Source: Candidatus Egerieousia equi (GTDB lineage: Bacteria; Bacteroidota; Bacteroidia; Bacteroidales; UBA932). From it: a stretch of DNA of 43,834 nucleotides. Positions within the stretch are counted from its first letter, which is position 1; the number at the start of each line of letters is the position of its first letter. The position numbers and the translations under genes are program-made. Below, piece by piece: positions 18,346 to 25,335 of the stretch. The notes under the pieces were generated by a model that had not been told where the DNA came from, searched no databases, and saw only the letters and a list, made by a program, of their open reading frames with translations. The stretch spans positions 1 through 43,834 of the forward strand of contig JAGHUC010000139.1 of assembly GCA_018065035.1 (NCBI GenBank). Direction: 5' to 3'.

Positions 18346-18984
18346 ATGAAGTTCGATACCATAATTTTTGACTATGACGGTACCTTGGCCGATACAGCAC
18401 CGCTCATTGTTCATGTCACAAAAGAGGCGCTCAAGCATTTCGGCGTAAACAATGTTTCCGAAGAACTTGTACGCTCGAACATAGGCCTTCCCCTGGTTGA
18501 CTGCCTGCGCCTGGAAGGTAACCTCAGTAATGAACAGGCTGAGGAGGCGGTTGTGGTATATAGAAGGATTTTTGCCGAAGCACTTGACAACACGGTTTAT
18601 TTCCCCGGAGTTGCCGCTACTCTTGCCTTCCTGCATTCCAAAGGAATCAGGATGGGAATTGCCACCTCAAGGTCAACAGGCTCCCTTCACGCAATGCTTG
18701 ACTCACATAATTTAAGACAATATTTTACAGCGATAGTTACCGTAGATGACAATCTCGCAGCCAAACCGGCGCCCGACATGGCCCTGGAAGTTCTCAGGCA
18801 GCTTGGCTCAAGCGCCGACACCGCCCTTATGGTAGGTGATACCACCTTTGACCTTGAAATGGGCCGCCGCGCCGGCTGCAGAACCTGCGGAGTGACTTAC
18901 GGCAACCACTCAAGAACCAGGCTCCTTGAAGTCTCGCCCGATTATTTGATTGATACTTTCAATGAATTGGAGGGTATTGTTTGA
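18346..18984 (+). CDS. HAD-superfamily phosphatase (Gph/PpaX-like)
   Basis: 212 residues. Motif I is FDYDGTLADT (nucleophile Asp9, acid Asp11), motif II is ATSRS, motif III Lys is in AAKPAPD and motif IV is VGDTTFDLEMG. A helical cap sits between residues 15 and 80. This is the cap-C1 type of phosphoglycolate phosphatase, beta-phosphoglucomutase and pyrophosphatase PpaX; the mutase-specific cap residues are not obvious, so a hydrolase is more likely. The substrate cannot be read from the sequence. It stands alone between a convergent lipoprotein gene's promoter region and the tRNA. Confidence 0.87.
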   Translation: MKFDTIIFDYDGTLADTAPLIVHVTKEALKHFGVNNVSEELVRSNIGLPLVDCLRLEGNLSNEQAEEAVVVYRRIFAEALDNTVYFPGVAATLAFLHSKGIRMGIATSRSTGSLHAMLDSHNLRQYFTAIVTVDDNLAAKPAPDMALEVLRQLGSSADTALMVGDTTFDLEMGRRAGCRTCGVTYGNHSRTRLLEVSPDYLIDTFNELEGIV

Positions 18985-19010
18985 TAATTAAAAATTAACT
19001 GCTATATTTG
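18981..19010 (+). promoter_or_regulatory. Consensus promoter of the tRNA-Arg gene
   Basis: TTG at 18981-18983 (within TTTG), a 19-nt spacer and TATATTTG at 19003-19010 form a near-perfect Bacteroidota promoter, about 27 nt before the tRNA. It overlaps the last codons of the phosphatase gene. Confidence 0.75.
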
Positions 19011-19036
19011 CAACCGCTTTTGAAAAAAGCAGGACT

Positions 19037-19110
19037 GGTCCGGTAGCTCAGCTGGATAGAGCAACAGCCTTCTAAGCTGTGGGTCTTGGGTTCGAATCCC
19101 AACCGGATCA
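19037..19110 (+). tRNA. tRNA-Arg (anticodon TCT)
   Basis: All arms pair. The acceptor is 19037-19043 with 19103-19109 (one G-T pair), the D stem is GCTC/GAGC, the anticodon stem is ACAGC/GCTGT with loop CTTCTAA (anticodon TCT at 19071-19073), and the T arm is TTGGG-TTCGAAT-CCCAA. The discriminator base is A, and CCA is not encoded (ACGA follows). This tRNA reads AGA/AGG, which are used often in the neighbouring genes. Confidence 0.97.
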
Positions 19111-19116
19111 CGAGGA

Positions 19117-19143
19117 AAACGCGCGGCAATTTGCCGCGCGTTT
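19117..19143 (+). terminator. Hairpin terminator after tRNA-Arg
   Basis: An 11-bp GC-rich stem (AAACGCGCGGC with GCCGCGCGTTT) has a 5-nt loop and begins 7 nt after the tRNA. The trailing T run is short, but the stem is very stable. Confidence 0.75.
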
Positions 19144-19199
19144 AAAGTTGGAAGGGCGCCCGGAGAAAGCTTGCTTTCTCAGAGCACCCTTCCGGCTTT
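19144..19199. repeat. Long imperfect inverted repeat (hairpin)
   Basis: The outer arms GGAAGGGCGC and GCACCCTTCC pair with one mismatch, and the inner arms GAGAAAGC and GCTTTCTC pair perfectly around TT. With the flanking AAAG and CTTT this makes a stem of nearly 50 nt. It lies in the 409-bp non-coding stretch between the tRNA and the next gene. Confidence 0.6.
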
Positions 19200-19226
19200 A
19201 AACGAGGTGCCAAGGCACCTCGTTTT
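19200..19226. terminator. Second hairpin terminator, possibly bidirectional
   Basis: A 12-bp perfect stem (AAACGAGGTGCC with GGCACCTCGTTT) with a 2-nt loop ends in a T run on the plus strand and carries an A run on the other side. It overlaps the first copy of the 71-bp repeat. Confidence 0.55.
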
Positions 19227-19361
19227 CCTCGAGGACAAGATCAATCGGTGCCAGGGATGTGTGAGCCTTCAGGCGAACAAATCCCGAGCTGGCACCTCGT
19301 TTTCCTCGAGGGCAAAATCACTCGGTGCCAGGGATGTGTGAGCCTTCAGGCGAACAAATCC
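19214..19361. repeat. 71-bp tandem direct repeat, two copies
   Basis: Copies lie at 19214-19284 and 19291-19361, separated by 6 bp. They share a start at GGCACCTCGTTTTCCTCGAG and an end at CAGGCGAACAAATCC, with only a few differences (for example GACAAGATCAAT against GGCAAAATCACT). Neither copy encodes a recognisable peptide. The remaining sequence to 19519 shows no gene. This could be a recent duplication of a processed-RNA or regulatory unit, or a terminator-linked intergenic repeat. Confidence 0.85.
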
Positions 19362-19519
19362 GTTTGGTACTCAGCCGCCCCTGCCAGACATGTATTCGGA
19401 GTGCTATATTGATAACCACCCACATGAAAAAGGCGTCCCGTTCTCAACAGCCCACTCCCAATCGTTCTTGAATACTTGTTCGTGAGTACCGCAAGTTCCC
19501 GAGCAAATCAACTTCTTGT

Positions 19520-19987
19520 TCAGGAGGCGGCATTTATCAGCAATGGCAGCTCAATTGCTTTTACAAGCTTGTCCTTGGTTTTGCCGTTAATCTTGAGTGT
19601 GACGCAAAGAATGAATTTGCACCGGCCTTCTGCCAGATATCTGTAGGGCATGGTGATGCTTCTTTTCCCCGGCCCGTCTATCAGTGATTTCCAGATGATT
19701 TTTCCTGCATCATCTTTAAGTTCATACATAATCGTGGAGGGATTGTGGACTTGGGACGGATGGAAATTCAGGTCATTTTTCTGCAACGAATAGAAAATCT
19801 CTTCAGGCGTATGATTGAGAGTGGTTTCAACATCAAAACTGTACAGATCATCACTTCTTGTATAATTTGAAATTGTCACTTCCTCAATCCGTATATCTTC
19901 CTTGCCACCATTGCCATCCGAGCAATTCGTGCAGGAAAATAATACGGACATTGCAGCAATCAACACAATCAGTAACAGCCTTTTCAT
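19520..19987 (-). CDS. Small lipoprotein of unknown function
   Basis: 155 residues with a clear SpII signal (MKRLLLIVLIAAMSVLFSC, Cys19). The mature part is beta-rich (ITMPYRYLAEGRCKFILCVTLKI) and reads like a single immunoglobulin-like or beta-sandwich domain; I cannot assign a family. It has its own promoter box at 20040-20047, about 53 nt before the start. It is divergent from the polyferredoxin gene, with overlapping promoters, so joint regulation is possible. Confidence 0.75.
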   Translation of the reverse strand: MKRLLLIVLIAAMSVLFSCTNCSDGNGGKEDIRIEEVTISNYTRSDDLYSFDVETTLNHTPEEIFYSLQKNDLNFHPSQVHNPSTIMYELKDDAGKIIWKSLIDGPGKRSITMPYRYLAEGRCKFILCVTLKINGKTKDKLVKAIELPLLINAAS

Positions 19988-20019
19988 GAGATTAATTTCG
20001 TAATGTGCAGATTATTAAC

Positions 20020-20027
20020 TAATTTTG
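20020..20027 (+). promoter_or_regulatory. -7 box of the NapH-like gene
   Basis: TAATTTTG matches TAnnTTTG and lies 49 nt before the ATG at 20077. It is interleaved with the minus-strand promoter at 20040-20047. Confidence 0.55.
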
Positions 20028-20039
20028 AAGATTATTGTG

Positions 20040-20047
20040 CAAATTTA
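20040..20047 (-). promoter_or_regulatory. -7 box of the lipoprotein gene
   Basis: On the minus strand this reads TAAATTTG, matching TAnnTTTG, with a predicted leader of about 46 nt before 19987. Confidence 0.55.
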
Positions 20048-20076
20048 CAATTAAATCATAAAACACTGAATACGCA

Positions 20077-22212
20077 ATGAAAAAATCGCAAGTGGCCAAA
20101 AACTGGCCTAAGTATCTGATCCAGTGGCTTGTACTGGCTCTGATCCTGTTCTTTGTAACAGGAGCGGCAACAGCGCTCTTCACCGATATGGAGCCGGCCG
20201 ATGTTGAACGTTATTGTCCTATGGGTGGCCTTGAGGCCTTTGCAACCTATCTCGTAAAGGGGTCGCTTCCTTGCAGCATGACCAGCATGCAGATTGTCAT
20301 GGGTCTTGTACTGGCTGCGGTGGTGATTCTTTTCAGCAAATTGTTCTGCGGATATATCTGTCCGGTAGGAACAATCGAGGATATTCTCATGAGAATAAGA
20401 AAATCACTGAAAATCAAGGATTGTGAAATCAGAAACGGCTCGATTGCAGATAAGATCCTCCGAATCGTGAAGTACGGCGTTCTTTACTGGATTGTTTACA
20501 TGACAGTGGATGCCAGCGAACTTTTCTGCAAGAATCTTGATCCATATTACGCAGCAGCAACCGGTTTCAAAGGTGAAATCACCTTGTGGATGTCACTGGT
20601 TACAGTTGGAATCGTAATACTTCTTGGATTCTTCATCAAGAGATTCTGGTGCAAGTATATATGTCCGCTCGGAGCCATTTCCAACTCGCTCAAGTTCTGG
20701 GTGTGGATGCTGGCAGGCGTTGCTCTTTTCTGGGTTCTCGCCCTCTGCGGACTCGTCCTTCCTTGGCACTGCATATTCGGAGTGTTCTGCCTTGCGGCAT
20801 ACCTGCTGGAAATTCTCTGCGGCAAGCCTAAGGCTCAGATTCTTCACGTGATTGTTGATCAGGAAAAGTGCGGACGCAGCTGCTACTCATGCATGAAGCA
20901 GTGTCCTTATCATATTGATGTTCCTGCTGAAGGAAAAATTGTACGTAATGTTGACTGCGTACTTTGCGGCGAGTGCGTGGCAGCCTGCCCTACAAAAGCC
21001 TTGAGCATTGGGGCATGTTCAAAGAGCCGCAGCAGCTGGAAGAAATACCTGCCTGCAATAATTGCTGTAATAGCAGTTGGAGTGGCATATATCGCAGGTG
21101 GAAAATTCGAGCTTCCTACAATCAGCGAGACCTGGGATATTGAGGAGGGAATGGAACTCGAAACCGTAACAATAAAGAATCTGCGTTCAGTAAAATGCTA
21201 TGGAAGCTCAATGGCATTCAAGGCTAGAATGCAGGGCGTGAGAGGTGTTCACGGAGTAAAGACATACGTTGGAAGCCATACCGTTGAGATTCTCTTCGAC
21301 CCTTCCAGGACAACAGCCGAGAAGATTCAGGAGGAAGTGTTCGTCCCTAGCCATTTCAGAGTATGGAGCCCTGATCCTGCAAAGCTCTCCGAGTTGAAGA
21401 TCATTACAATCAGAACTGAAAAAATGTATGATAAACTGGATCTGAATTATCTGGGACTTCAGTTCAGAACAACCGGAAAGGGTATTTTCGGAGTGGAGTC
21501 CGAGTATGACTGCCCTCTTATTGTCAAGGTTTATGTGTCTCCTGCTGAAGTTGATTCCCTCGACGAGAATTTCTTCCGTGAGATTGTTGACAAGAAAGTC
21601 CTTGAGATGCCTGTACACGGTGGCGGAGTCAAGGAAACACCGGTGGATTTCGAGTTCGTCAGGATGGAGAAGGAGATAGGTACAATAGGGATAAGTGAGT
21701 ATCTGCACAATATGTTCGATCCTTTCCAGGCTGAATTCAGCGGCAAATTCCCTGCAGAAGATGCAAAGGCAATGGCAGTTGCACAGAGAATGCTCGAGGA
21801 GAAGGCAGCCGAGGATCCAAGTGTTGATGTTGCAGCCGGCGTAAAGATTGATTCCACAGGCATGGTAGTTGCAAAGCGCGCACTTTATTTTGAGGACCAG
21901 CCTCAGTTCATTTATGAGATCAAGAACCAGAACTACGAGAAACCTATCATCAAGAGAGCTCTCCCTTATCTGAGCAATCATCTTTCCACCCACGATGGTG
22001 TAATAGGCTTGTATCTCGCTCTCAACAAGGAACTTGTCCCTTCAATCCAGATAAGATTCGCAGCTCCAATGACAGCTGAGAAGATATGGGAGCTCATCAC
22101 TCTCCCTGAGTGGACAATCACCTACTCAGCCGATGACGTACGCACAGAAGGCGCACGTATGAGCTTTGACGAGCCAGGTGTATGCTACCCATACGAAGTT
22201 CCTCAGGAGTAG
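20077..22212 (+). CDS. NapH/CcoG-like membrane polyferredoxin with C-terminal HMA-like domain
   Basis: 711 residues. The N-terminal half is a NapH-like membrane electron carrier: helices near 14-34, 68-88, 125-145, 165-185 and 205-250, with two CxxxCP membrane motifs (FCGYICPVG and WCKYICPLG) and two 4Fe-4S clusters (CGRSCYSCMKQCP and CVLCGECVAACP). A further helix (about 328-345) leads to a roughly 360-residue soluble part. This begins with an HMA-like fold (VKCYGSSMAFKARMQGVRGV, Cys374) where the usual CxxC is reduced to one Cys. The core would move electrons between quinol and a soluble acceptor. The extension is unusual for the family, and its function is unknown. The gene appears monocistronic. 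Confidence 0.85.
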   Translation: MKKSQVAKNWPKYLIQWLVLALILFFVTGAATALFTDMEPADVERYCPMGGLEAFATYLVKGSLPCSMTSMQIVMGLVLAAVVILFSKLFCGYICPVGTIEDILMRIRKSLKIKDCEIRNGSIADKILRIVKYGVLYWIVYMTVDASELFCKNLDPYYAAATGFKGEITLWMSLVTVGIVILLGFFIKRFWCKYICPLGAISNSLKFWVWMLAGVALFWVLALCGLVLPWHCIFGVFCLAAYLLEILCGKPKAQILHVIVDQEKCGRSCYSCMKQCPYHIDVPAEGKIVRNVDCVLCGECVAACPTKALSIGACSKSRSSWKKYLPAIIAVIAVGVAYIAGGKFELPTISETWDIEEGMELETVTIKNLRSVKCYGSSMAFKARMQGVRGVHGVKTYVGSHTVEILFDPSRTTAEKIQEEVFVPSHFRVWSPDPAKLSELKIITIRTEKMYDKLDLNYLGLQFRTTGKGIFGVESEYDCPLIVKVYVSPAEVDSLDENFFREIVDKKVLEMPVHGGGVKETPVDFEFVRMEKEIGTIGISEYLHNMFDPFQAEFSGKFPAEDAKAMAVAQRMLEEKAAEDPSVDVAAGVKIDSTGMVVAKRALYFEDQPQFIYEIKNQNYEKPIIKRALPYLSNHLSTHDGVIGLYLALNKELVPSIQIRFAAPMTAEKIWELITLPEWTITYSADDVRTEGARMSFDEPGVCYPYEVPQE

Positions 22213-22249
22213 GGATTCAGGCGGAAAATATAATTAGGCTGACCAAAAC

Positions 22250-22425
22250 TGATGTGAACCCCAAAAGCTGGACGGTTTAACATTAATGAGTCACTCTACT
22301 GATAAAGAGTTCGGTATTGCACCGGACTCTTTCCTTTTAGTCTCAGTTTGATACGGTCATAGCTGTAGTAGTGGATGTAGGAGCGAAGCTCCTTCTCAAA
22401 CTCTTCAACCGAGTACCTATTTGAA
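22250..22425 (-). mobile_element. Remnant of an IS3-family (IS150-group) element
   Basis: Read on the minus strand, 22296-22425 encodes the last 40 or so residues of an OrfB transposase (EEFEKELRSYIHYY, then RIKLRLKGKSPVQYR), ending in TAG. Downstream, 22250-22280 resembles an IS150-type terminal inverted repeat (TGATGTGAACCCCAAAAGCT). The rest of the transposase and the other end are missing. It is a dead 3' end left between the polyferredoxin gene and the orphan gene at 22469. Confidence 0.8.
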
Positions 22426-22454
22426 AAACAACGCTGAGATTACCAGAAAAGCAG

Positions 22455-22462
22455 TATCTTTG
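22455..22462 (+). promoter_or_regulatory. -7 box of the orphan gene
   Basis: TATCTTTG matches TAnnTTTG and ends only 6 nt before the ATG at 22469, so the transcript would be almost leaderless. No -33 element is visible. Confidence 0.4.
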
Positions 22463-22468
22463 TATCAT

Positions 22469-22888
22469 ATGGAAACGAAGGAATTGAACATACCACAAGG
22501 TATCACTAAGGAGGATATCAAAGTGCGAGAGAAGGTTATCAAGGATTTCTATGTTCATTGGATTTCTGAGAATCCCGAGAAGAAAGTTTGGAACAACAAT
22601 CTTCAGGACTATATCCTGGTTAAGTTCATTTCCATCAATGAAACTTACAACAAGGCGGCGAGGCGTTATGAATCGACTCTTGCCGTATTTCGTTTTACAG
22701 AAGTCCTGCAGAAGGCTATTCTCATTGAAGAAAAACCAACCAAACCGTATGACAAGAATCAGAAGAGCTTTGAAAAACTTTTGATTATGCGGCATGACGA
22801 CGTCAAGTTGATTGTCGGCGTCCAGAAGTCCAATCAGGATAAAGTTCAATATAGTTTGTCAGCCATAGTGTCTTCGACAGAACAATAA
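22469..22888 (+). CDS. Orphan small protein of unknown function
   Basis: 139 residues from the ATG at 22469; the frame is open to 22421, but those codons belong to the IS remnant and the promoter box. It is a soluble, Lys-rich alpha/beta protein with a basic Tyr/Arg patch (YNKAARRYESTL), Lys/Pro stretches and a C-terminal beta hairpin (DDVKLIVGVQ, KVQYSLSAI). The C-terminal strands recall small RNase-fold proteins of the PBECR/RelE type, but I see no diagnostic catalytic set and do not claim it. The gene sits between an IS remnant and a convergent small RNA whose terminator touches its 3' end, so acquisition as accessory DNA is likely. Confidence 0.6.
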   Translation: METKELNIPQGITKEDIKVREKVIKDFYVHWISENPEKKVWNNNLQDYILVKFISINETYNKAARRYESTLAVFRFTEVLQKAILIEEKPTKPYDKNQKSFEKLLIMRHDDVKLIVGVQKSNQDKVQYSLSAIVSSTEQ

Positions 22889-22980
22889 AAAACCACCGCA
22901 GAGCGGTGGTTAGAAGGCTGGGGCTCGAAACGGCCGTTAAACCATAAGGGTTGTCATCCCTTCTGCGAATTCCCCTTTGA
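22886..22980 (-). ncRNA. Candidate small RNA of about 95 nt
   Basis: A consensus promoter (22986-23015) and an intrinsic terminator (22887-22911) bracket this stretch on the minus strand, with no convincing reading frame between them. The RNA could fold through AGAAGG with CCTTCT, an inner AAGGG/CCCTT hairpin, the palindrome AACGGCCGTT and a GGGG/CCCC pairing that would cross the first helix as a pseudoknot. It matches no RNA family I recognise (not tRNA, tmRNA, 4.5S or 6S by eye). Its 3' end overlaps the stop codon of the orphan gene on the other strand. Confidence 0.6.
22887..22911 (-). terminator. Intrinsic terminator of the candidate small RNA
   Basis: A 9-bp stem (AACCACCGC with GCGGTGGTT) and 3-nt loop is followed on the minus strand by six T residues. 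The plus strand has no T run after it, so it serves the minus strand. Confidence 0.8.
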
Positions 22981-22985
22981 CAATG

Positions 22986-23015
22986 CAAATGTACAAATTA
23001 TTTTCATTCTGGCAA
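22986..23015 (-). promoter_or_regulatory. Consensus promoter of the candidate small RNA
   Basis: On the minus strand, TTG (23013-23015), a 19-nt spacer and TACATTTG (22986-22993) fit the Bacteroidota consensus. No coding gene starts downstream of it within 100 nt. Confidence 0.72.
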
Positions 23016-23141
23016 CAAGCGGATATGAGAAAATAATCAAGTCCATGCCAGAAGATACCCGGCAATCCTGGCCATGTGGGTCTGGACAATTGCTTCCAGT
23101 TCTGCTTCGGTGTCTGCACAAAAAAGAGAGGGGTTCTTTGG

Positions 23142-25223
23142 TTATTTCAAAACCATTTCATTGAAAAGGTAATCCATACCGGCATATTCCTTGAGAGTCC
23201 AGAGAACAAAGCGGATATCAACGCAAATGCACTTCGTGAAGCCGGGAACCCAGTAAACGTCTCCTGCAAGCGATTCCTTGTTGCCGTCGAAGGCCAGACC
23301 AATGATTTCCCCCTTGCCATTGAGAACCGGACTTCCTGAATTGCCTCCGGTAATGTCATTGTCCGTGATGAAATTGACAGGAATCTTCCTGCCGTCAAGA
23401 CTCTGAAGAAGTGAACGCCACTTGTCATTCAGTGTGAAATCGTGCTTTGTGACATCTTCCTTTGCAAGAATCTCATTACTGAATGTCTGCCAAGGTGTCT
23501 GCTTTCCATCCCTCGGGAAAGAACCTACAGTGCCGTAAGTGAGCCTCAATGTGCTGTTGGCATCAGGGTACTGAACGACACCGCGCTCAAGCCTTGATTT
23601 GTACAGAGCTCTTGTATAGAGCCTTCCAAGTTCCTGTACACTGTTTATGTTCTTGAAATCAACGCAGTTTTTCTTGCAGGCACATTTCTTTATGCATTCC
23701 GACTGTTTCTTGTCAACCACCTTGTTGTACATTCCAACGTTGGCATCTGTAAGGAACTTGTATATATTGTCCTCCTTGGTCATGCGCTCGTCTGTCCAGA
23801 GGTATTCAAGCATATCTGCGTAACGGACGGAATCCGCTGTGCTGAACTTATTATATACTTCTTTCTGGAAAGGCGCCCACATGGAGCTGTCAACGTTCTT
23901 GTAGAAAGTCTGCATAGCAAAGTTGAACCTGTCCTTTTCTACGCGCATGTCCATTGATGAATAGAGCTCATCAATGATAGGAGCTCCCTTTTTGGTATTG
24001 TGAATACGCATGGCCACCAGACAGAGACTGCTGCCTCTGATGAGCGATTCCCTGAAATATATAAGATTCTTTTCAGCACTGGCGATGGTCTTGTATGTCT
24101 CGTCCAGAGCATTTATGATGCCGGCATTCTCTTCCTTGTCAAGCAGCTCGCGCTTTTCGACATCCTTCTTGAGGTCAATGACACCGAACCTTCCGCAGCA
24201 TTCAACCAGACCTTCATTGTTCTCTGCAACATTGCTCAAACCGAAGAAGGTGTTTGCGTATTTCAGCCTTATCTGAGGATCCTTGTCCATCCAGCCTGAT
24301 ATGATTTTCATCTGCTGCGCGCGCAGTGCATTCGTGATAGGATAGGAGAGGAACTGCTGGTATGAGACCTTTGCACTTGAAGAATATCTGTCGGTCCTGC
24401 CCGGGAACCCAAGGACCATTGTGTAATCGCCCGGCGCATAACCTTCTGTTGATATCGGGAGCCATTTCTCAGGGCGGAACGGAACATTTTCACTGCTGTG
24501 CTCAGCAGGCTTGCCGTCCTTTCCCATATAAACGCGGTACATTGCAAAATCGCATTTGTGCTGCGGCCATTCCCAGTTGTCAACGTCTCCTCCGAAAGCT
24601 GCAATGCTTACAGGAGGCGCTGCAACCAGCCTGACATCGGAATACACCTTGTAAAGAGCCATATAATATTTGCTGCCGGCCCACATTGAATTGAGAGAAG
24701 CCTCATATTCATCGCTCTTGTAGCGTTTCTCCATATCGTAGCTCAATTTCCTTGAACCGTATGGCTTGCCTGCGCTCTTGTACTCATCAATCAAGGCGTT
24801 CACCTCATCGGTGACATCCAGGACCTTGTGCAGGAAGATTGCGTGCCTTTCCGGGATATACACTTCCTCAGAGGCGTTCCTTGCCCAGAATCCGTCCTCG
24901 AGATAGTTGTGCTCCGGAGTGCTCAGGTTATGAACGTCCTCGTATGCAACGTGATGGTTTGTAATCAGCAGACCCTGCTGGGAAATGATGCTGCCTGTTC
25001 CCATGAAATCGATTGACACAATGGCGTCGGTAAGGGAAACGGAATCTGCATTGTAAATCTCACGTGCATTCATTTTCAACCCCTTTCCCTGCATCTGCAG
25101 CTCCAGCGCACGGTTTATGGCATTCACCATCCACATTCCTTCATCTGCCATTGCCAATGTTGAGACAGAAAACAGCAGGATAAAAGCTGCAATTGATGTT
25201 TTAAGGATTCTTGAGTTATTCAT
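23142..25223 (-). CDS. S46-family dipeptidyl-peptidase (DPP7-like)
   Basis: 693 residues from the ATG at 25223 (the in-frame ATG at 25256 lies in the promoter box). The signal peptide is MNNSRILKTSIAAFILLF to about residue 26. S46 hallmarks are the N-terminal DEGMW, the His region (LLITNHHVAYEDV, His90/91) and the nucleophile Ser629 in GGNSGSP. The position 18 residues after the Ser, which sets P1 preference in this family, is Gly (FDGN); known DPP11 enzymes have Arg there, so hydrophobic P1 specificity (DPP7-like) is expected. A Cys-rich insert (IKKCACKKNC) occurs in the helical region. It removes N-terminal dipeptides from oligopeptides in the periplasm. Confidence 0.93.
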   Translation of the reverse strand: MNNSRILKTSIAAFILLFSVSTLAMADEGMWMVNAINRALELQMQGKGLKMNAREIYNADSVSLTDAIVSIDFMGTGSIISQQGLLITNHHVAYEDVHNLSTPEHNYLEDGFWARNASEEVYIPERHAIFLHKVLDVTDEVNALIDEYKSAGKPYGSRKLSYDMEKRYKSDEYEASLNSMWAGSKYYMALYKVYSDVRLVAAPPVSIAAFGGDVDNWEWPQHKCDFAMYRVYMGKDGKPAEHSSENVPFRPEKWLPISTEGYAPGDYTMVLGFPGRTDRYSSSAKVSYQQFLSYPITNALRAQQMKIISGWMDKDPQIRLKYANTFFGLSNVAENNEGLVECCGRFGVIDLKKDVEKRELLDKEENAGIINALDETYKTIASAEKNLIYFRESLIRGSSLCLVAMRIHNTKKGAPIIDELYSSMDMRVEKDRFNFAMQTFYKNVDSSMWAPFQKEVYNKFSTADSVRYADMLEYLWTDERMTKEDNIYKFLTDANVGMYNKVVDKKQSECIKKCACKKNCVDFKNINSVQELGRLYTRALYKSRLERGVVQYPDANSTLRLTYGTVGSFPRDGKQTPWQTFSNEILAKEDVTKHDFTLNDKWRSLLQSLDGRKIPVNFITDNDITGGNSGSPVLNGKGEIIGLAFDGNKESLAGDVYWVPGFTKCICVDIRFVLWTLKEYAGMDYLFNEMVLK

Positions 25224-25253
25224 AATATTGTCAATTGAAAGTCTTAGGTATTG

Positions 25254-25261
25254 CAAATATA
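25254..25261 (-). promoter_or_regulatory. -7 box of the S46 peptidase gene
   Basis: On the minus strand this reads TATATTTG, an exact TAnnTTTG, giving a leader of about 25 nt. It lies only 13 bp from the divergent -7 box at 25275-25282. Confidence 0.6.
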
Positions 25262-25274
25262 ACGTAATTATTTA

Positions 25275-25282
25275 TAACTTTG
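25275..25282 (+). promoter_or_regulatory. -7 box of the TonB receptor/DUF4876 operon
   Basis: TAACTTTG matches TAnnTTTG; a TTG at 25251-25253 is 21 nt upstream. The leader to the ATG at 25336 would be about 47 nt. Confidence 0.55.
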
Positions 25283-25335
25283 AAGATTGTAATCTAATCT
25301 TGGGTGTTAACACCTTGAAATATCACATTAACAAT

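Noticed and set aside
19362..19519. Possible small gene starting near 19422 (MKKASRSQQ)
   Set aside because: The frame stops after about 15 codons and lacks a promoter or family match.
21208..21993. Minus-strand open frame of 261 codons
   Set aside because: It is antisense to the polyferredoxin's C-terminal half, which has continuous coding signal; the frame has no recognisable domain.
22886..22980. tRNA-like or 4.5S RNA identity for the small RNA
   Set aside because: No T-arm or acceptor pairing fits a tRNA, and the conserved SRP tetraloop region is absent.
22937..23119. Possible 60-residue minus-strand protein, or decayed 3' end of another gene (23040-23140)
   Set aside because: The frame crosses the small-RNA promoter and has no start signal. 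A second frame ending near 23041 looks peptide-like but is too short to identify.
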